57,417 nt of DNA from a virus. The stretch covers positions 1 to 57,417 of IMG/VR virus record IMGVR_UViG_3300027759_003149. One strand, given 5' to 3'. Position numbers and translations under genes: made by a program. The notes beneath the pieces are model-generated. The model worked only from the letters and a program-made list of their open reading frames with translations. It was not told the origin of the DNA and searched no databases. Every line of letters begins with the position of its first letter. Position 1 is the first letter of the stretch. Shown in pieces: positions 28,201-35,694 of this stretch.

Positions 28201-29768
28201 ACTTTTAATCCTGATGTAAATTCAACTCCATTGGGGCTAGTATAATTTAGTTGTCCTAGAATGTCTGTGTCAATATCGATAGTCCAGGCATTATATTCTA
28301 CTATCTTAGTATTTGTATAGATATCGCTGCGGATTCCGTCTTGTATCCATAGATTATTCAATTGACAACTGATCAATGGTACTTGTTTAAGGAATCCGTC
28401 GTAGTCTTTATAGTATTCTTTATTAGCATTAGCGACACCAAATCGTATATAGACTTTTTCATCAAAGTTGACCGCTTGTTCAAATATTATTCGAACCACC
28501 GGATCTGGTGATCCGTCTGCATTAGTGATTCCAGCATTAACATACACCACGCGGAATACCCCATAGCGTTCTGCTTCTGGAACCACATAGCCGGCATTAA
28601 ATCCCGGAGCATTGAATGTATATGTTCCTGACGCTGTGGTAGTAAGATTAGCACTGAGTGTTACATTAGCATTTGCTGAGTCAACACTAATAATAGTAGT
28701 TCCGCTAGGAATGCCTGTACCAGATACTTCTAAATTAGCTATCAACTTAGCTGCAGAACTTAATGTGATAACGTTTGTTCCAGATGTTCCAGAGACTGCT
28801 GTTGGAGTTGATACAACGACATTACCATAGGTCCATGCTTCTTCACCAACGTTGGTCGCTTGTTGGACATTGACGAATACTAGGTGTTTGCCGTTAAGCT
28901 GACCTGTAATACCACCATACTGTGGATAATTATTTAAAAATGTTGACAGTAATTGATTATTAAAACTGCTGAATGGCAATGTATTAAATGGAGTAGCATA
29001 GTCTACTGAATAGACCACCGGCATAGCGATAAATCTATCCTGTGCTGTTGCTGACGGCACACGGAATGTCACCGTGCCGCTGTCTATTCCGTTATTTTCT
29101 ACTCCCAACACGTCTCGACTGCTCAGAGTAGGAGTCGCAGATACTACCCCGTCGACCCCCAATTCCGTTTGTATCCAAAACGGATATCCTGGTTGATCTA
29201 CTACAAATCTATAAACTCCACCGCGAGCTAGAATAATACTATTGTCAATCACACCATTATTGGTATATATGTAACGACCATTGGCAGCATCACGTGTTAC
29301 TACGTAGGTAATGTCTAAGTCTAACCCATTAGTTGAAACTTCCACAGGATTAGGACCGCCAGGCAACCAATAGTATTGACTAAAGTTAACGAACTTATCA
29401 AAGCTGACATGCGGATCAAATGTATAATATTCTTGTTCGAATAGACGACTATGATCTGTAGTGATACCACCGTAGTAACTGATCTTATCTAAGAGATCAA
29501 CATAGGTAGCAAAGAATGTGATATTCAGTTGATTGTCTTTGATGACCACACTAGGTTCAAGTTGATAGTTTTGACGATCAGCAGTAGATTCTAAAACATA
29601 GCTATCGGTACTCTTGTAAGTAGGTGCAAATCTACGACCAATATATCCATACAAGGTTGTAAAATTTGGATCTGATACCAGCTGATCCATAGTCGCTGAC
29701 AGGAATTTCTGATTCGTATCGGATCTAAAGGTAGTTGGTAAAAAATTATAGGTTTTTCTTTCAGCCAT
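16206..29768 (-). CDS. Giant baseplate wedge/fibre protein (gp7-position), with integrin-like beta-propeller
   Basis: A single 4520-residue frame. The N-terminus (NFLPTTFRSDTNQKFLSATMDQLVSDPNF) resembles the long gp7-position wedge proteins of T4-like environmental phages, and the gene follows gp25 and gp6 as gp7 does in T4, where gp7 is only about 1030 residues. From about residue 2310 to 3150 there are seven (F/Y)G-S-type strands each followed by VGAP/VGTP/IGAP-like turns and a G-VYVY strand, the FG-GAP pattern of integrin-like beta-propellers. Two blade junctions carry insertions of about 190-200 residues. A GSGYTTTP/GSGATAVATI zone lies around residue 3800. The C-terminal third has GGAFVDPVNSHAPEELVPG and a terminal fibre-like part. 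No cysteine cluster or enzyme motif was found. It probably forms the baseplate rim and holds the fibres. Confidence 0.82.
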   Translation of the reverse strand: MAERKTYNFLPTTFRSDTNQKFLSATMDQLVSDPNFTTLYGYIGRRFAPTYKSTDSYVLESTADRQNYQLEPSVVIKDNQLNITFFATYVDLLDKISYYGGITTDHSRLFEQEYYTFDPHVSFDKFVNFSQYYWLPGGPNPVEVSTNGLDLDITYVVTRDAANGRYIYTNNGVIDNSIILARGGVYRFVVDQPGYPFWIQTELGVDGVVSATPTLSSRDVLGVENNGIDSGTVTFRVPSATAQDRFIAMPVVYSVDYATPFNTLPFSSFNNQLLSTFLNNYPQYGGITGQLNGKHLVFVNVQQATNVGEEAWTYGNVVVSTPTAVSGTSGTNVITLSSAAKLIANLEVSGTGIPSGTTIISVDSANANVTLSANLTTTASGTYTFNAPGFNAGYVVPEAERYGVFRVVYVNAGITNADGSPDPVVRIIFEQAVNFDEKVYIRFGVANANKEYYKDYDGFLKQVPLISCQLNNLWIQDGIRSDIYTNTKIVEYNAWTIDIDTDILGQLNYTSPNGVEFTSGLKVQFGDDVSPAYYQNRQFYVEQVGDTNQFNGGIRLVPVDELITPELYNDELILNYPTDIFPDYITINRGSIDRNAWSRNNRWFHIDVLLATANYNQVTPVFDQTSRAQRPIVQFDCDLQLINEGRIGLAPIDILDTDTQNAFTELQGKTYPTAFGITLFDGMRVIFGVDNDPLVRNKIYVLNLVQYEVDDQGLPTGDKHIELTLAEDGDIISYSTTVVKLGKYKGSQWWYDGVTWNESQAKTALQQPPLFDVLDPTGKSFSTYTRSTFTGTQLFGYVRATSGTADPVLSRGIIPTIYDSNNNPVTDFYLSYKNFQTQGDINFQNYFNTDTFSYASESDTILSDVLINLGYLQKIINAEILQPKNTWLTVPEHSKQYQQISYVYDGTNNPFTIDVVPEVESTIPYTKVFQNFQYIQPTQWTLANNAVTLSTTLTVGDQIDILVYSLEISKLGFYQVPQNLDLNAQNADINTLTLGQLRNHLIALGQNSTILDGNILAQSNLRDIDIKQQGGTILQHSSPTPYASLFLIDKTANFVNSLRYAQQEYTKFKNKFLELSTTLTGIDPTDPVSSVDLILTKINSVKNKNFPWFYSDMVPYGPLKTIVSQQAGVDGFLVFDPLKTNYEITNIFNDTELSNQAVLVYRNGVQLVKGVDYTFNSTTPSIDFQIGLEVDDIIKIVEYSNTDGNYIPETPTKLGLWPSFVPKTFLDDTYRTPTTVIQGHDGSITPAFGDFRDDFLLELELRIYNNIKLSLIGTFGDIFTVVPGKFRTSDYLIGDINQLISIYFLNWIGNNKLDFSTNDTFDPNDPFTWNYAGSTDVINGEQLQGSWRACYQYFYDTFRPHIMPWEMLGFAAKPDWWEGFYGPGPYTGGNKLLWDDLEAGLIRYGDRAGIDTNYARPGLSTVIPVDENGNLLAPNQVLTRSFNSKRAAGAWSIGQYGPTEFAWRLSSEFPYAVQQALALSKPAKYFGSLIDTYNYTYINLLYTLDEDSAGNITGSEQYLTRINNHHLTQDSINFNGDTTAGTIYRGAGYINWIADYLISQGISPSTYILPLLKKYQVNLAYKAAGFTDQKYLEILAEQVSPTSTNDSILLPNENYSIFLNENPIPVDKLIYSAVIVEKTNNGWTVRGYDLFNSFFTIIPSVVNSNAYKITVLNSSAVIYNNYQSLKLNIPYGYEFITQQQVADFLVGYERYLISQGWTFTDMDSQLNEMRNWKLSVKEFLYWAQQGWRSGSIIVLSPVAETLNAITIGAITDGLDDSQYGSKVLDQNFNLVRNNNYSVLRTPSSFKLSLTDAASVIAYVEVDLVQYEHALIFDNTTVFNDVIYQPESGNRQYRLKLIGQKTGAWDGSLTAPGFVYFNGVVNDWRQGKDYLKGDLVKYKSQYYTALQDVVASNTFEFQYWQQIDQNQIQKGLLSNFSTLAVQSQGYYDSYAKVKDQDQINYSHALIGFKPRRYLSDLGVTETTQIEFYKGFIAQKGTANAVNQMLKATFNNLSSDINFYEEWAMRVGEYGALDTNPFIEIPLNESAFGVNPSIAQFVGEADNNLADGITVFNKSQLYKSDGIYTGNIALNRSASSDYDNDIPTAGYVNIDDIDTTIYDLANYVDLDGQIANMGSGYIIWCAKDFSQDWNVYRVTETNNFVIGIANSLNNRVTFTTEKPHKFVVGSVFLVKDFIDGFNGFYQVFKVVSQTSILVDYAGDPANLSNLTTEEGQGILFRMDSMRFLYMEDARIYGLLNPPNGWKVGDKIWIDDDAETTPVQGQPYSPTNTWKVYEKQAPWTVDQQLTKNIGEYATNDGYGSSVKMSADGLIVVTGSPNANSNVGIVNTFLRDYAGVFQESFSISPLSANTHAFGHAVEIGIDPASNSVLAVGAPASYGNVGYVYIYNKSEFATAFNRSQILVGNIGFRRKFGYSLAFSQTGDWLYVGAPGNAAVSSGNVHVYGLNRFIPVEEQITSINSLYTLTLSSALGTTANVGDIITQAITGATARITWVENASTYQVDNLTNFVYAPNLSITVGNVTTVYSTDISITTGSFLSNVAAYPLTSNSYAVTSNISVTSFTPAVTGPVGDPSSLLITTGTKTFIPNIDYYLNGTTINFVNNGNIANPQKLDTGTISIKQKPYYQWLKTLTLPTSNIGAQFGFALSSSFDGAQLAVGTPNDNIVGSGGELKIGAGAVYVYDRVIEAFNTVIDAVPGSGGQDYITQNSIALVYKVLLDNVEVNNYIIVSSNRIRFITPPPIGRVLYIEVNQFALLERLIGVDSLSGGLKAIQSNAAFGTSLTICSNNCAIYIGAPNYDNGTEYNSGAVWKFHNRGRLYGTNTGYTINPVFMPGDKIRLDNFEITVSGRWMPATVGNIITLSANVRANIGDYITQTVSSTGVANVTVLVDTPVTGSRYITVGDYNDNANVFSWSSGNVVSVNGTTTTAQLRASLDSFVKDVNDANLLGITASNSAGTLRFDSDSTVAKNLLRILSGANQPNSPGVYADADLIIFAFMQIIVNPFGLPGEYFGNKVKLAANAYMLVIGSARGTTKDFTTFDVTTTPKGTTLDQSTTRLYDSIQGSGSVYIYELYDDPRNEVEHPGRYAYAQQLNPDDLIPGAGFGYSLDIEGTYITVSAPASTVDGAPERSGTVYIFSNPTMTRGWQLIRWQRNKVDIDSLTRAFLYDNTTNLIKYDLQFIDPAKGRILGQAEQEISFKTEYDPAIYNRGFNPKADINQSVYWGDLQIGKVWWNLSSVRYIDYEQDTLTYRSLYWGQLFPGSTIEVLEWVQSNVVPSQYTGSGVPKYADDSAYVEEIFVDPVTGIITNRYYYWVKDKTTVDPNDPSRNIPVSAVQDYILNPKNQDIGFAAMIRSDAIAFYNVSEYLSADNTIMHLDHQLTINTDIIHSEYELVQKGNPANQIPAKIVNKLIDSLSGLDQSGRTVPDPTLSTADRYGISVRPRQSMFIDRLRAVDEMIAYVNKIFAVNAITEQFDLSGLNAEDPQPNFKLGEYDQSVTTDTELYYIDTDPLDPGYLVLVTSDTTQNGLWVLYELTVDKAWSIARVQSYKTNQYWIYIDWYADGYSSATKPDFSVATTNDALKLQATEGIIIYISNATGAGTWQLVVVQNDGSLQVVGIQNGTIQLSTSLGDFAGNGLGFGNQDFDSNRFDQNPNDEIRAIVSTLNDTIFTNTLQGEFNNLFFILINYLLTEQNYVDWLFKSSFISVTHKLRSLAQYPSYVVDNQTYYEDYIDEIKPYRTKIREYLINYTGDDVFEGSITDFDLPAYYDTSTGYGIFRSPSGENPYVEEDSATWQTFPYNQWYANRNLIVSSIQISSPGANYQTPPSVTITSVDGNGSGATAVATIDGNIGAITAITLTNAGSGYTTTPAVIINGSNTSRANAYAVMKSPFARSFDTKIKFDRISYDTTVTRWASNTTYTAGQIVSYAFPDGNVMIRKAYTVNSNITTGSSFIPNNYTEYTANLFTNANDRIIGYYEPTDVMPAIDVISIPLTLANSATNTNTIYVFNAPTLIPGMYITGNEITGNVPSCYVANVVADVTIMINSRGTIVGNIANGSSVISGIVGNISPALESSPKPGRFINNLYAKGEYVSGIGIPFEASVETNSWFAHSINLDAQSTVTANLVPFSYGGIPIKVTQVTLSVNINLTTDDTITATYNSLDQLVPGIDYPALPVQGADFTLSPLYGRRYDIASYDAVQYSTDGIALLSTRSVDVAMYSLFSQLSLGTAPQDIVTYGGAFVDPVNSHAPEELVPGRTYDTLDMRIYTQIDGNANVVAYRIFDNMTDEASYLRISTANTTILTQTLYLTDANIYVADSSGLSSPSTLYARPGAIFINGERITFYTKTVYTPALWTANTMYAVGSAITYDGVDFLTTGNVYASTFSYANVSVLPGRHVLGQLRRGTQGTGAYFTHSAGENVIDAGQNQIIPNTILGNTTVGNLLYNANVFYNAGTGTALDGTGMGGSTTPATLFLKQFPIVNGIIPGVPNELITEDAINTINTEGNVAIYTEE

Positions 29769-29779
29769 TATGTTCCCAA

Positions 29780-32700
29780 TTAAGCAGTAATAAGTGCACC
29801 AGTTTGATTAATCTGTGCGGCAGTGATAGCACTGATGATCTTAACATCATTTACTGTCGCTGCACTGGTAATGATTTCATTAATTTCACAATTGACCTGC
29901 ATCAAGCTACCAAATACGCTGGCTTCGTTGGCCGGCACTATAACGATACTAGAAATATTTGGAACTAATTGTACATGTAGGTATGCTGCGAGTTCACTGA
30001 AATAGAAAGTTTCTCCAAAGTCCCAATTTTCTACAGCAAAATAACTATTAATGGCAGAGATCACTGATGTTTGTATTTCGTTATCGCTGATAACCACATT
30101 AGGATTTTTAACCACTTTAAACTGTGCCTGTAGTGTAGGATCGGCTTTGGCGCCAAATAGTGGTTTAAACTGTGCTGGATTATAGATGATCGTATCACTA
30201 ACTGTCTTATAGTCATCTAATGTGCTGTAGTTAGTTTCTAATTCTTCGCTGGTTGGTAAACTAGGCTGTGCGATAGTTCCGGTAATATCCTGCACCCAGG
30301 CGGAATAATCAATGCTGTATTGTTGTGTGAGGATATATAAGTCGATGATATTATTTGGGCTTGGGTCAATACGTCGATTATTTGGACTGTTGTGACGATA
30401 TTGGAAATACATATCTTGGCGACCTAATTTAGCCACATAACCTGTAACAGCATTTAATATATAAGTTGCACCGCTGATGGTCAATTGATAGAATGTATCA
30501 GTGGGGGCAATATAAAATAACTGTCCATTTTGATACAGAGTAGCTGCTACCTGTGCATCGCGCAGAGTAGCGTATTGTGATACTACAGTATTATTATCAA
30601 CTGGAGTTTCCGTTACAAAATTATCGTAACCAGTAGTTGATTGGAAATAGACATACTTGTTAGTGGTATCTACATTAGGATTTACTAGTAATTCAAACAA
30701 TTCAGGATTATCCGGAATACCGTCGTTGTCGGTATCACTGAATGTCACTAAGATCCTATTGGTATCTATATACCCATCAACTTCGGTAATACTCTTGTAG
30801 ATATTCCAAATGTAGTCAAGTGCTAGTGGATTACTATTATCAGGTTGCGTATTAACTTTTAATACTTTGATCTGATCTTTAACTGTTAAGCCTGTTGACG
30901 CATCAAATATCTTAGTAGTGCCATCGTAGTAGAAGTTAGTTTCTTGCACACTTTCAAATATATAGTCAAGTCCGCGATAGCTGACTGTATAGGTTTTACC
31001 AACTGTTTGGAATGCGATAATCCAACTACTATCACGTGCATTTCCGCTAGTATCGCCCGCATAGGTTAAACTAAATTCATCTGTAGTATTAAGATCTTGT
31101 GGTGCTATGATCGTCCATGCTGATGTGTCTACATCGTAACGTAGACCAAAATTAGCAAAGGCCTGTATATAACCTACCATAGCTGAAACCAATGCTGTTG
31201 GAAAATCAACGTTAAACACAGCAAACACGCGATCAGCTTCTGCTGTTTCTGCTGCCGGAATAATCTGATTTATAGTCACTGGGCCTTCACCATTTGACAA
31301 GTTGCCTTGACCACCATTGGTCCCATCTCCTACCACTAGTTCGATGGCTGCATAGACATAATATTTGTCGCCCGGATTGCGGGGCGTTCCTGTCTTTATA
31401 CGATTCTGTGAATCAAAGTAATTGCCTGTGCCAGCGGAAAATTTAACGATTGAACTCTGTTGTATATATTTGTTAGTGCTGGTTACTGCTGAACCAATTT
31501 GTAGTATCTTACCTTGGCTATCTTGGAAAAATCCTGTGCAACCGTTGGCAATTATAGTTGATGTATGCCAGTAAATATCAGTTAGATCTAACAGTGGATA
31601 GTGTGCATAGAAAAACTGTAGAGTTTCGGGAGATTGTGCTATTGGTGCTATGCGATCATAGATCACACGATAGATGTCATTGGTAGTAAAATAATCAAAA
31701 CTAAAAGTATTAGTGGTATTATCTCTATATAAAATACCATCTTGGGCAAAAATGTTAGTGCTGGAATATTTTCCAGTAACATCAATAACATCTAGATAAC
31801 GACTGATACCTGAGCTGGTTCTATTAACTGCTTTGACTTTTAACACGTCAGTAAACAATGTATAAGGTAAGATATTATAATCTTCACCGGTGACCATACG
31901 ATTCTGAGTATAGAATTGCTGTGGTGCTTTTTGTTTAACTGAATCTAAACTTTCTCTAGTAGTAGCATTAGCTACTGTGTATTGTAAGCTAGCCGTGATG
32001 GTAATAGTTTCAACTCGACCAGTGGCACTTACATAATTAATTGGTATTACTACACCTTGCATTTCGTCGGGAGTAATTTTATATTGTAGTCCATTGCTGA
32101 CACGATAGTATATACGGAAGTTGCCTTGCGGAATATTTGCAAATGACCCGTCACCAAAGATCAAATCAATTTGATCGCCTGCTCGGCTATTGACTTGATA
32201 GATGTTTTTGTTTAAAGTAGCATTATAGATAACATTAGTGTTGGCTACTGCTGGAACTTTTTCCCATAGGGTATCCAAGTTGCCATTACTATCTAAACTA
32301 TATAACCAAACATCTGTATTATTGATATTATTAGCATTAACTCCATATACCCTATTAGGAATACTCTCAGCAAGATTAAAATCTAAGCTCTTTAATTCAC
32401 CTTGTTTAAAATATAAGAAATAACCTGTATTAGAACTACCGTTACCTAAATTGTCATTTTTATATAGAAAATTAAACGGAGCATTTAGTTTAGGATCAGC
32501 TTCGTAGATATATGTCTTACCTGAACTGGTAGGACTGATCATCTCAAATGCCATTTGAGACCCAGCTACTGTAGATTTAAAACTATAGGTAGATAGTATA
32601 TTAGGCACCAGATTGATCTGATATTCTTCATTGGTAATACCATTGATTATTTGACTGTATGCTGGTTTGCTGACTGCTTGATTATTGACTAAACTAGCAT

Positions 32701-33181
32701 TGATTATCAGAGTCATCTGTTCTAACCAATTGCTATTACCTGCATCTGCCCAGTTGATCACCAGACCACTTAGATTAAGTCCGTTGCTGTCATAGACATT
32801 TTCTGTAGTGCTAACGCTGTTAAACTTTAAGAAGCCTTGGCTAGTGACATTACGTTTTGGGTTATAGCTGATCAAACGTGCAAGTTTAAGGATACTGTCG
32901 CGACGCTGTGCAGTATCAATGAAATTTTCACGGGCATTTAGATCGGCGCGGAATGCTAGGCTTTGACCTAGGAACGCGATCATATCGATCAGGGCGATAA
33001 ACTCACTGGATTCAATAAAGTCATTGAAATCTTCAGGATAATATAACTGTAGATAGCTGACCATGCTAGCACGAAGTGTTTCGTAGTCATAGCTTTGGAA
33101 GTCAGCATTGCGGAATGATTGATATAGCTTAGTCCAATCTTCCGCAACTAGTAAAGTGGTTTGTCTTGTGGTGGTTGCCAT
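29780..33181 (-). CDS. gp6: Baseplate wedge subunit gp6
   Basis: 1133 residues. The N-terminal region has YDTETLRASMVSYLQ-like text (DYETLRASMVSYLQLYYPEDFNDFIESSEFIALIDMIAFLGQ) and FRADLNARENF--TA, hallmarks of T4 gp6/Mu gp47 (baseplate J-like) wedge proteins. IFGDGSFANIPQG and PEEMQGVV-like segments occur in the middle. The C-terminus (FSELAAYLHVQLVPNISSIVIVPA) matches the gp6 end. T4 gp6 is 660 residues, so this is an enlarged version. It lies between gp25 and the giant wedge protein as expected for wedge assembly. A late promoter lies 20 bases upstream, and AGGG precedes the ATG. Confidence 0.9.
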   Translation of the reverse strand: MATTTRQTTLLVAEDWTKLYQSFRNADFQSYDYETLRASMVSYLQLYYPEDFNDFIESSEFIALIDMIAFLGQSLAFRADLNARENFIDTAQRRDSILKLARLISYNPKRNVTSQGFLKFNSVSTTENVYDSNGLNLSGLVINWADAGNSNWLEQMTLIINASLVNNQAVSKPAYSQIINGITNEEYQINLVPNILSTYSFKSTVAGSQMAFEMISPTSSGKTYIYEADPKLNAPFNFLYKNDNLGNGSSNTGYFLYFKQGELKSLDFNLAESIPNRVYGVNANNINNTDVWLYSLDSNGNLDTLWEKVPAVANTNVIYNATLNKNIYQVNSRAGDQIDLIFGDGSFANIPQGNFRIYYRVSNGLQYKITPDEMQGVVIPINYVSATGRVETITITASLQYTVANATTRESLDSVKQKAPQQFYTQNRMVTGEDYNILPYTLFTDVLKVKAVNRTSSGISRYLDVIDVTGKYSSTNIFAQDGILYRDNTTNTFSFDYFTTNDIYRVIYDRIAPIAQSPETLQFFYAHYPLLDLTDIYWHTSTIIANGCTGFFQDSQGKILQIGSAVTSTNKYIQQSSIVKFSAGTGNYFDSQNRIKTGTPRNPGDKYYVYAAIELVVGDGTNGGQGNLSNGEGPVTINQIIPAAETAEADRVFAVFNVDFPTALVSAMVGYIQAFANFGLRYDVDTSAWTIIAPQDLNTTDEFSLTYAGDTSGNARDSSWIIAFQTVGKTYTVSYRGLDYIFESVQETNFYYDGTTKIFDASTGLTVKDQIKVLKVNTQPDNSNPLALDYIWNIYKSITEVDGYIDTNRILVTFSDTDNDGIPDNPELFELLVNPNVDTTNKYVYFQSTTGYDNFVTETPVDNNTVVSQYATLRDAQVAATLYQNGQLFYIAPTDTFYQLTISGATYILNAVTGYVAKLGRQDMYFQYRHNSPNNRRIDPSPNNIIDLYILTQQYSIDYSAWVQDITGTIAQPSLPTSEELETNYSTLDDYKTVSDTIIYNPAQFKPLFGAKADPTLQAQFKVVKNPNVVISDNEIQTSVISAINSYFAVENWDFGETFYFSELAAYLHVQLVPNISSIVIVPANEASVFGSLMQVNCEINEIITSAATVNDVKIISAITAAQINQTGALITA

Positions 33182-33201
33182 GCTATTTCCCTGTTATATA
33201 G

Positions 33202-33209
33202 TATTTATC
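33202..33209 (-). promoter_or_regulatory. T4-type late promoter before gp6
   Basis: GATAAATA on the minus strand in the gap between gp25 and gp6. It predicts a leader of about 15 bases containing an AGGG Shine-Dalgarno before the gp6 ATG. Confidence 0.6.
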
Positions 33210-33232
33210 AGGAAAATAAACTGTGTAGTTAA

Positions 33233-33610
33233 TTACTGTGCTGTAAGAGTATTTGTGGCGTTGTTGAAGTTCATCAACATGAGATTAACTTGATTAGTTG
33301 GAACATATCGTAGTTGCAGCTCTATCTGTATGCCTTGATCATACTCTGTGATAACGATATTGTCAAAGCTAACACGTGGATCATAGCTGGCGATAGCTTT
33401 AACATCCTGTGCGATCACGCTTTTTAGATCTTCAGTAAAGGGTTCATGCAATACATTCCAGATGATAGTGCCAAAATTTGGACGCATTAACTTTTCACCT
33501 TTGCGTATATTGAAGTGATTGATAATATCCTGCTTGATCAGGTCAAAATCAGTCAGGCGGAAGTTTCTGCTAGGTGCTAGAGTGCTAAATCCTTTATATG
33601 TATTGGCCAT
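33233..33610 (-). CDS. gp25: Baseplate wedge subunit gp25
   Basis: 125 residues, close to T4 gp25 (132). Contains FDLIKQDIINHFNIRKGEK and MRPNFGTIIWNVLHEPF, the conserved GPW/gp25 family signature (RxGxRxMRPxFG type), then DVKAIASYDPRV. In contractile tails gp25 bridges the sheath and baseplate wedge and its EPR-like core seeds sheath polymerisation; here the matching position reads EPF. It is flanked by gp5 upstream and gp6 downstream. A GATAAATA ends 5 bases before the ATG and no Shine-Dalgarno lies between them, so a leaderless late transcript is predicted. Confidence 0.92.
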   Translation of the reverse strand: MANTYKGFSTLAPSRNFRLTDFDLIKQDIINHFNIRKGEKLMRPNFGTIIWNVLHEPFTEDLKSVIAQDVKAIASYDPRVSFDNIVITEYDQGIQIELQLRYVPTNQVNLMLMNFNNATNTLTAQ

Positions 33611-33615
33611 GTAAA

Positions 33616-33623
33616 TATTTATC
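33616..33623 (-). promoter_or_regulatory. T4-type late promoter, leaderless spacing, before gp25
   Basis: GATAAATA on the minus strand. It overlaps the stop region of gp5 (stop at 33619) and ends 5 bases before the gp25 ATG. Confidence 0.55.
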
Positions 33624-35679
33624 CTTGATTTACAGCCTGGACCTGCCCAGCTAATACTGAGGCTGCATACTTGCCTTGATTAAATATATCTGCTCCTGTG
33701 CCTTGACCTTCCCTAAAGTTTTTAGCCGCATTAACTCCGACATCATGTGCCAAGGCTAACATACCCGCTACATCTTCAGGCGGTTGTTCTTCTGAGATTG
33801 CACCACTGGCGACCATAGCAGTATAGTTATTATTGGTCAGTTCTTCCATGATAGATTCTTGTTCGGGTCCGTTATCTAATAATGCATCAACTGAGTCTAT
33901 ACCATTCTTTCCAATCCAACTGTTGGGATTTTGTAAATCTTCATTGCTAGCCACTGTGCTTTTTACGTAGCCGCCATCTATTAATGCTTGATAATCAATC
34001 TGGTATTTGCCTACTGCGCCTGTATCGGCATCAACTGATGTATAATCATTGCCAGCACCTGCCTGTGCTAGTAAAGCTGTGGTTTGGTCTTGGCTTAGTG
34101 TACCTACCGGTGCACTGGCCGCGGGTTGATTTCTCAGGTCTTTTAAGGTTGCGGGATTTTGCACTCCTATTTCACCCGCATTTTTAGTAGCATCAATGGC
34201 GCCTTTGTAAGGTTTTGGTTGTATGCCCGGGCTAGTTGGTTTATAGAATACTCCGTTATAGCCACGTGAGTATGGTTCGTGTGTTGGCGCTACTGTTACT
34301 ATGGTGCTCAAAGCATTAGGAACAACACGCCAAACACCGTTGGTATTTAATCCTGCACTGGGTAAGCTGTTTACCTGTAAAGGATCTACTCCTTTGACTG
34401 CGGTAGACGCACCGCTGTTCTGGTAGATGCCGCTGGCATCTACAGCAAACTTAGCAGCGGCCTTTAAAGACATTGCCGCAGAGGATTCTACATTAAACGC
34501 CGCACCTGATTTAAATTCGGTCAATCCAGACGATTCTACTTTTAGTGTTCCTGTTAGTAATTCTGTTTTGGTAGTTTCTAACTTGATTTTTGATCCGGAT
34601 TTCATATTAATACTACCACCGGCATTGATATTAATATTAGTGTCACTGTGTAGATTCAGTGTGCCTTCACTGCGGACATTAAATGATCCTGATGCATAAG
34701 CACTGATACTGCCACTAGGTCCTAGTTCAATCCAACTACCACCATCTGCGTGTGCGATATAGATAGTTTTATTGGTATCGTGCATTAATATCTGATGACC
34801 GTTAGCAGTGCGAAGTCTGACCAATTGATCTTCACCTAGAGCCGCACCATCATCCATGACAAATACATGCCCACCTTTGCGTGATTTAATTTTTAGATAT
34901 TTAGGATCAATTTTACCTGCAGACAGCTCTGATGTATATTTGTCTTTAGATTCTTTAGTGTCTGCTGGATCATCTAGTGGGCGGCCCGGTGTGCTGATAC
35001 CAAATACCTGGCTTGGACTTTCACGTTGGCTTGAACTAGATATAGCACCGCGAGTAGTATCTTGATCTAGTCCCTGTTTGCGTAGGATATTATACTGTAT
35101 CACATGCACAGGTTTATTGTTTAGATAAAATGATGTGTTGGTAAAATCTTTAGTGTATTCATTAAATTCAACTACTGGAACGATGTCGCCTTTGGCATAT
35201 GATTTACGTTGATCAGCAGTCAGACTAGTAACGTCTACATTTTGTGTACCTGCGATACCTGGCAACATGAAATGGCTAAGATTACTATTAACACAACCAA
35301 TAAAATATCCACGTAATGGATCGCCTGCAATGAATATAACGATAACTTCTACACCAATGTCGGGTGGCACCATCCACATACCATAGGTATGGCTCACCCT
35401 AGTAAAACTATTATCTGGGCTAGGGGAATCTGTTTGTGATTGGACTTGGCTGGTATAGCCCATATAAGGACTGCTATAGCTAACCGTGCGCCAATTGTTT
35501 GGGTCGTCTGCTGGGCCACCTAGGTCGGGAATATATACCTGTAATCTTCCTGACAAGGTTGGATCAAGATTATTTTTAACGATGCCTACGTATGGGTAGG
35601 GATCGACACGAGTGCCTGGGGCGTCTTCACGTCTTGCTGATTTAACTACCTTACTACCTATCCTATCATTGGTTGCCAT
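33619..35679 (-). CDS. gp5: Baseplate hub/needle protein gp5 with C-terminal lytic domain
   Basis: 686 residues. The N-terminal OB-fold segment (PYPYVGIVKNNLDPTLSGRLQVYIPDLGG) is typical of gp5/VgrG hub proteins. Residues ~270-430 contain a repetitive needle-like region (GSISAYASGSFNVRSEGTLNLHSDTNININAGGSINMKSGS), the triple-stranded beta-helix that pierces the outer membrane. The C-terminal ~150 residues include TGAVGKYQIDYQALIDGGYV, resembling the G-YQ region of lysozyme/transglycosylase-like domains. T4 gp5 instead has its lysozyme between the OB and needle parts. An AAAGGAAA Shine-Dalgarno precedes the ATG. The gene lies directly downstream of the lysozyme-hub gene. Confidence 0.88.
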   Translation of the reverse strand: MATNDRIGSKVVKSARREDAPGTRVDPYPYVGIVKNNLDPTLSGRLQVYIPDLGGPADDPNNWRTVSYSSPYMGYTSQVQSQTDSPSPDNSFTRVSHTYGMWMVPPDIGVEVIVIFIAGDPLRGYFIGCVNSNLSHFMLPGIAGTQNVDVTSLTADQRKSYAKGDIVPVVEFNEYTKDFTNTSFYLNNKPVHVIQYNILRKQGLDQDTTRGAISSSSQRESPSQVFGISTPGRPLDDPADTKESKDKYTSELSAGKIDPKYLKIKSRKGGHVFVMDDGAALGEDQLVRLRTANGHQILMHDTNKTIYIAHADGGSWIELGPSGSISAYASGSFNVRSEGTLNLHSDTNININAGGSINMKSGSKIKLETTKTELLTGTLKVESSGLTEFKSGAAFNVESSAAMSLKAAAKFAVDASGIYQNSGASTAVKGVDPLQVNSLPSAGLNTNGVWRVVPNALSTIVTVAPTHEPYSRGYNGVFYKPTSPGIQPKPYKGAIDATKNAGEIGVQNPATLKDLRNQPAASAPVGTLSQDQTTALLAQAGAGNDYTSVDADTGAVGKYQIDYQALIDGGYVKSTVASNEDLQNPNSWIGKNGIDSVDALLDNGPEQESIMEELTNNNYTAMVASGAISEEQPPEDVAGMLALAHDVGVNAAKNFREGQGTGADIFNQGKYAASVLAGQVQAVNQG

Positions 35680-35694
35680 TTGTATTTCCTTTGA

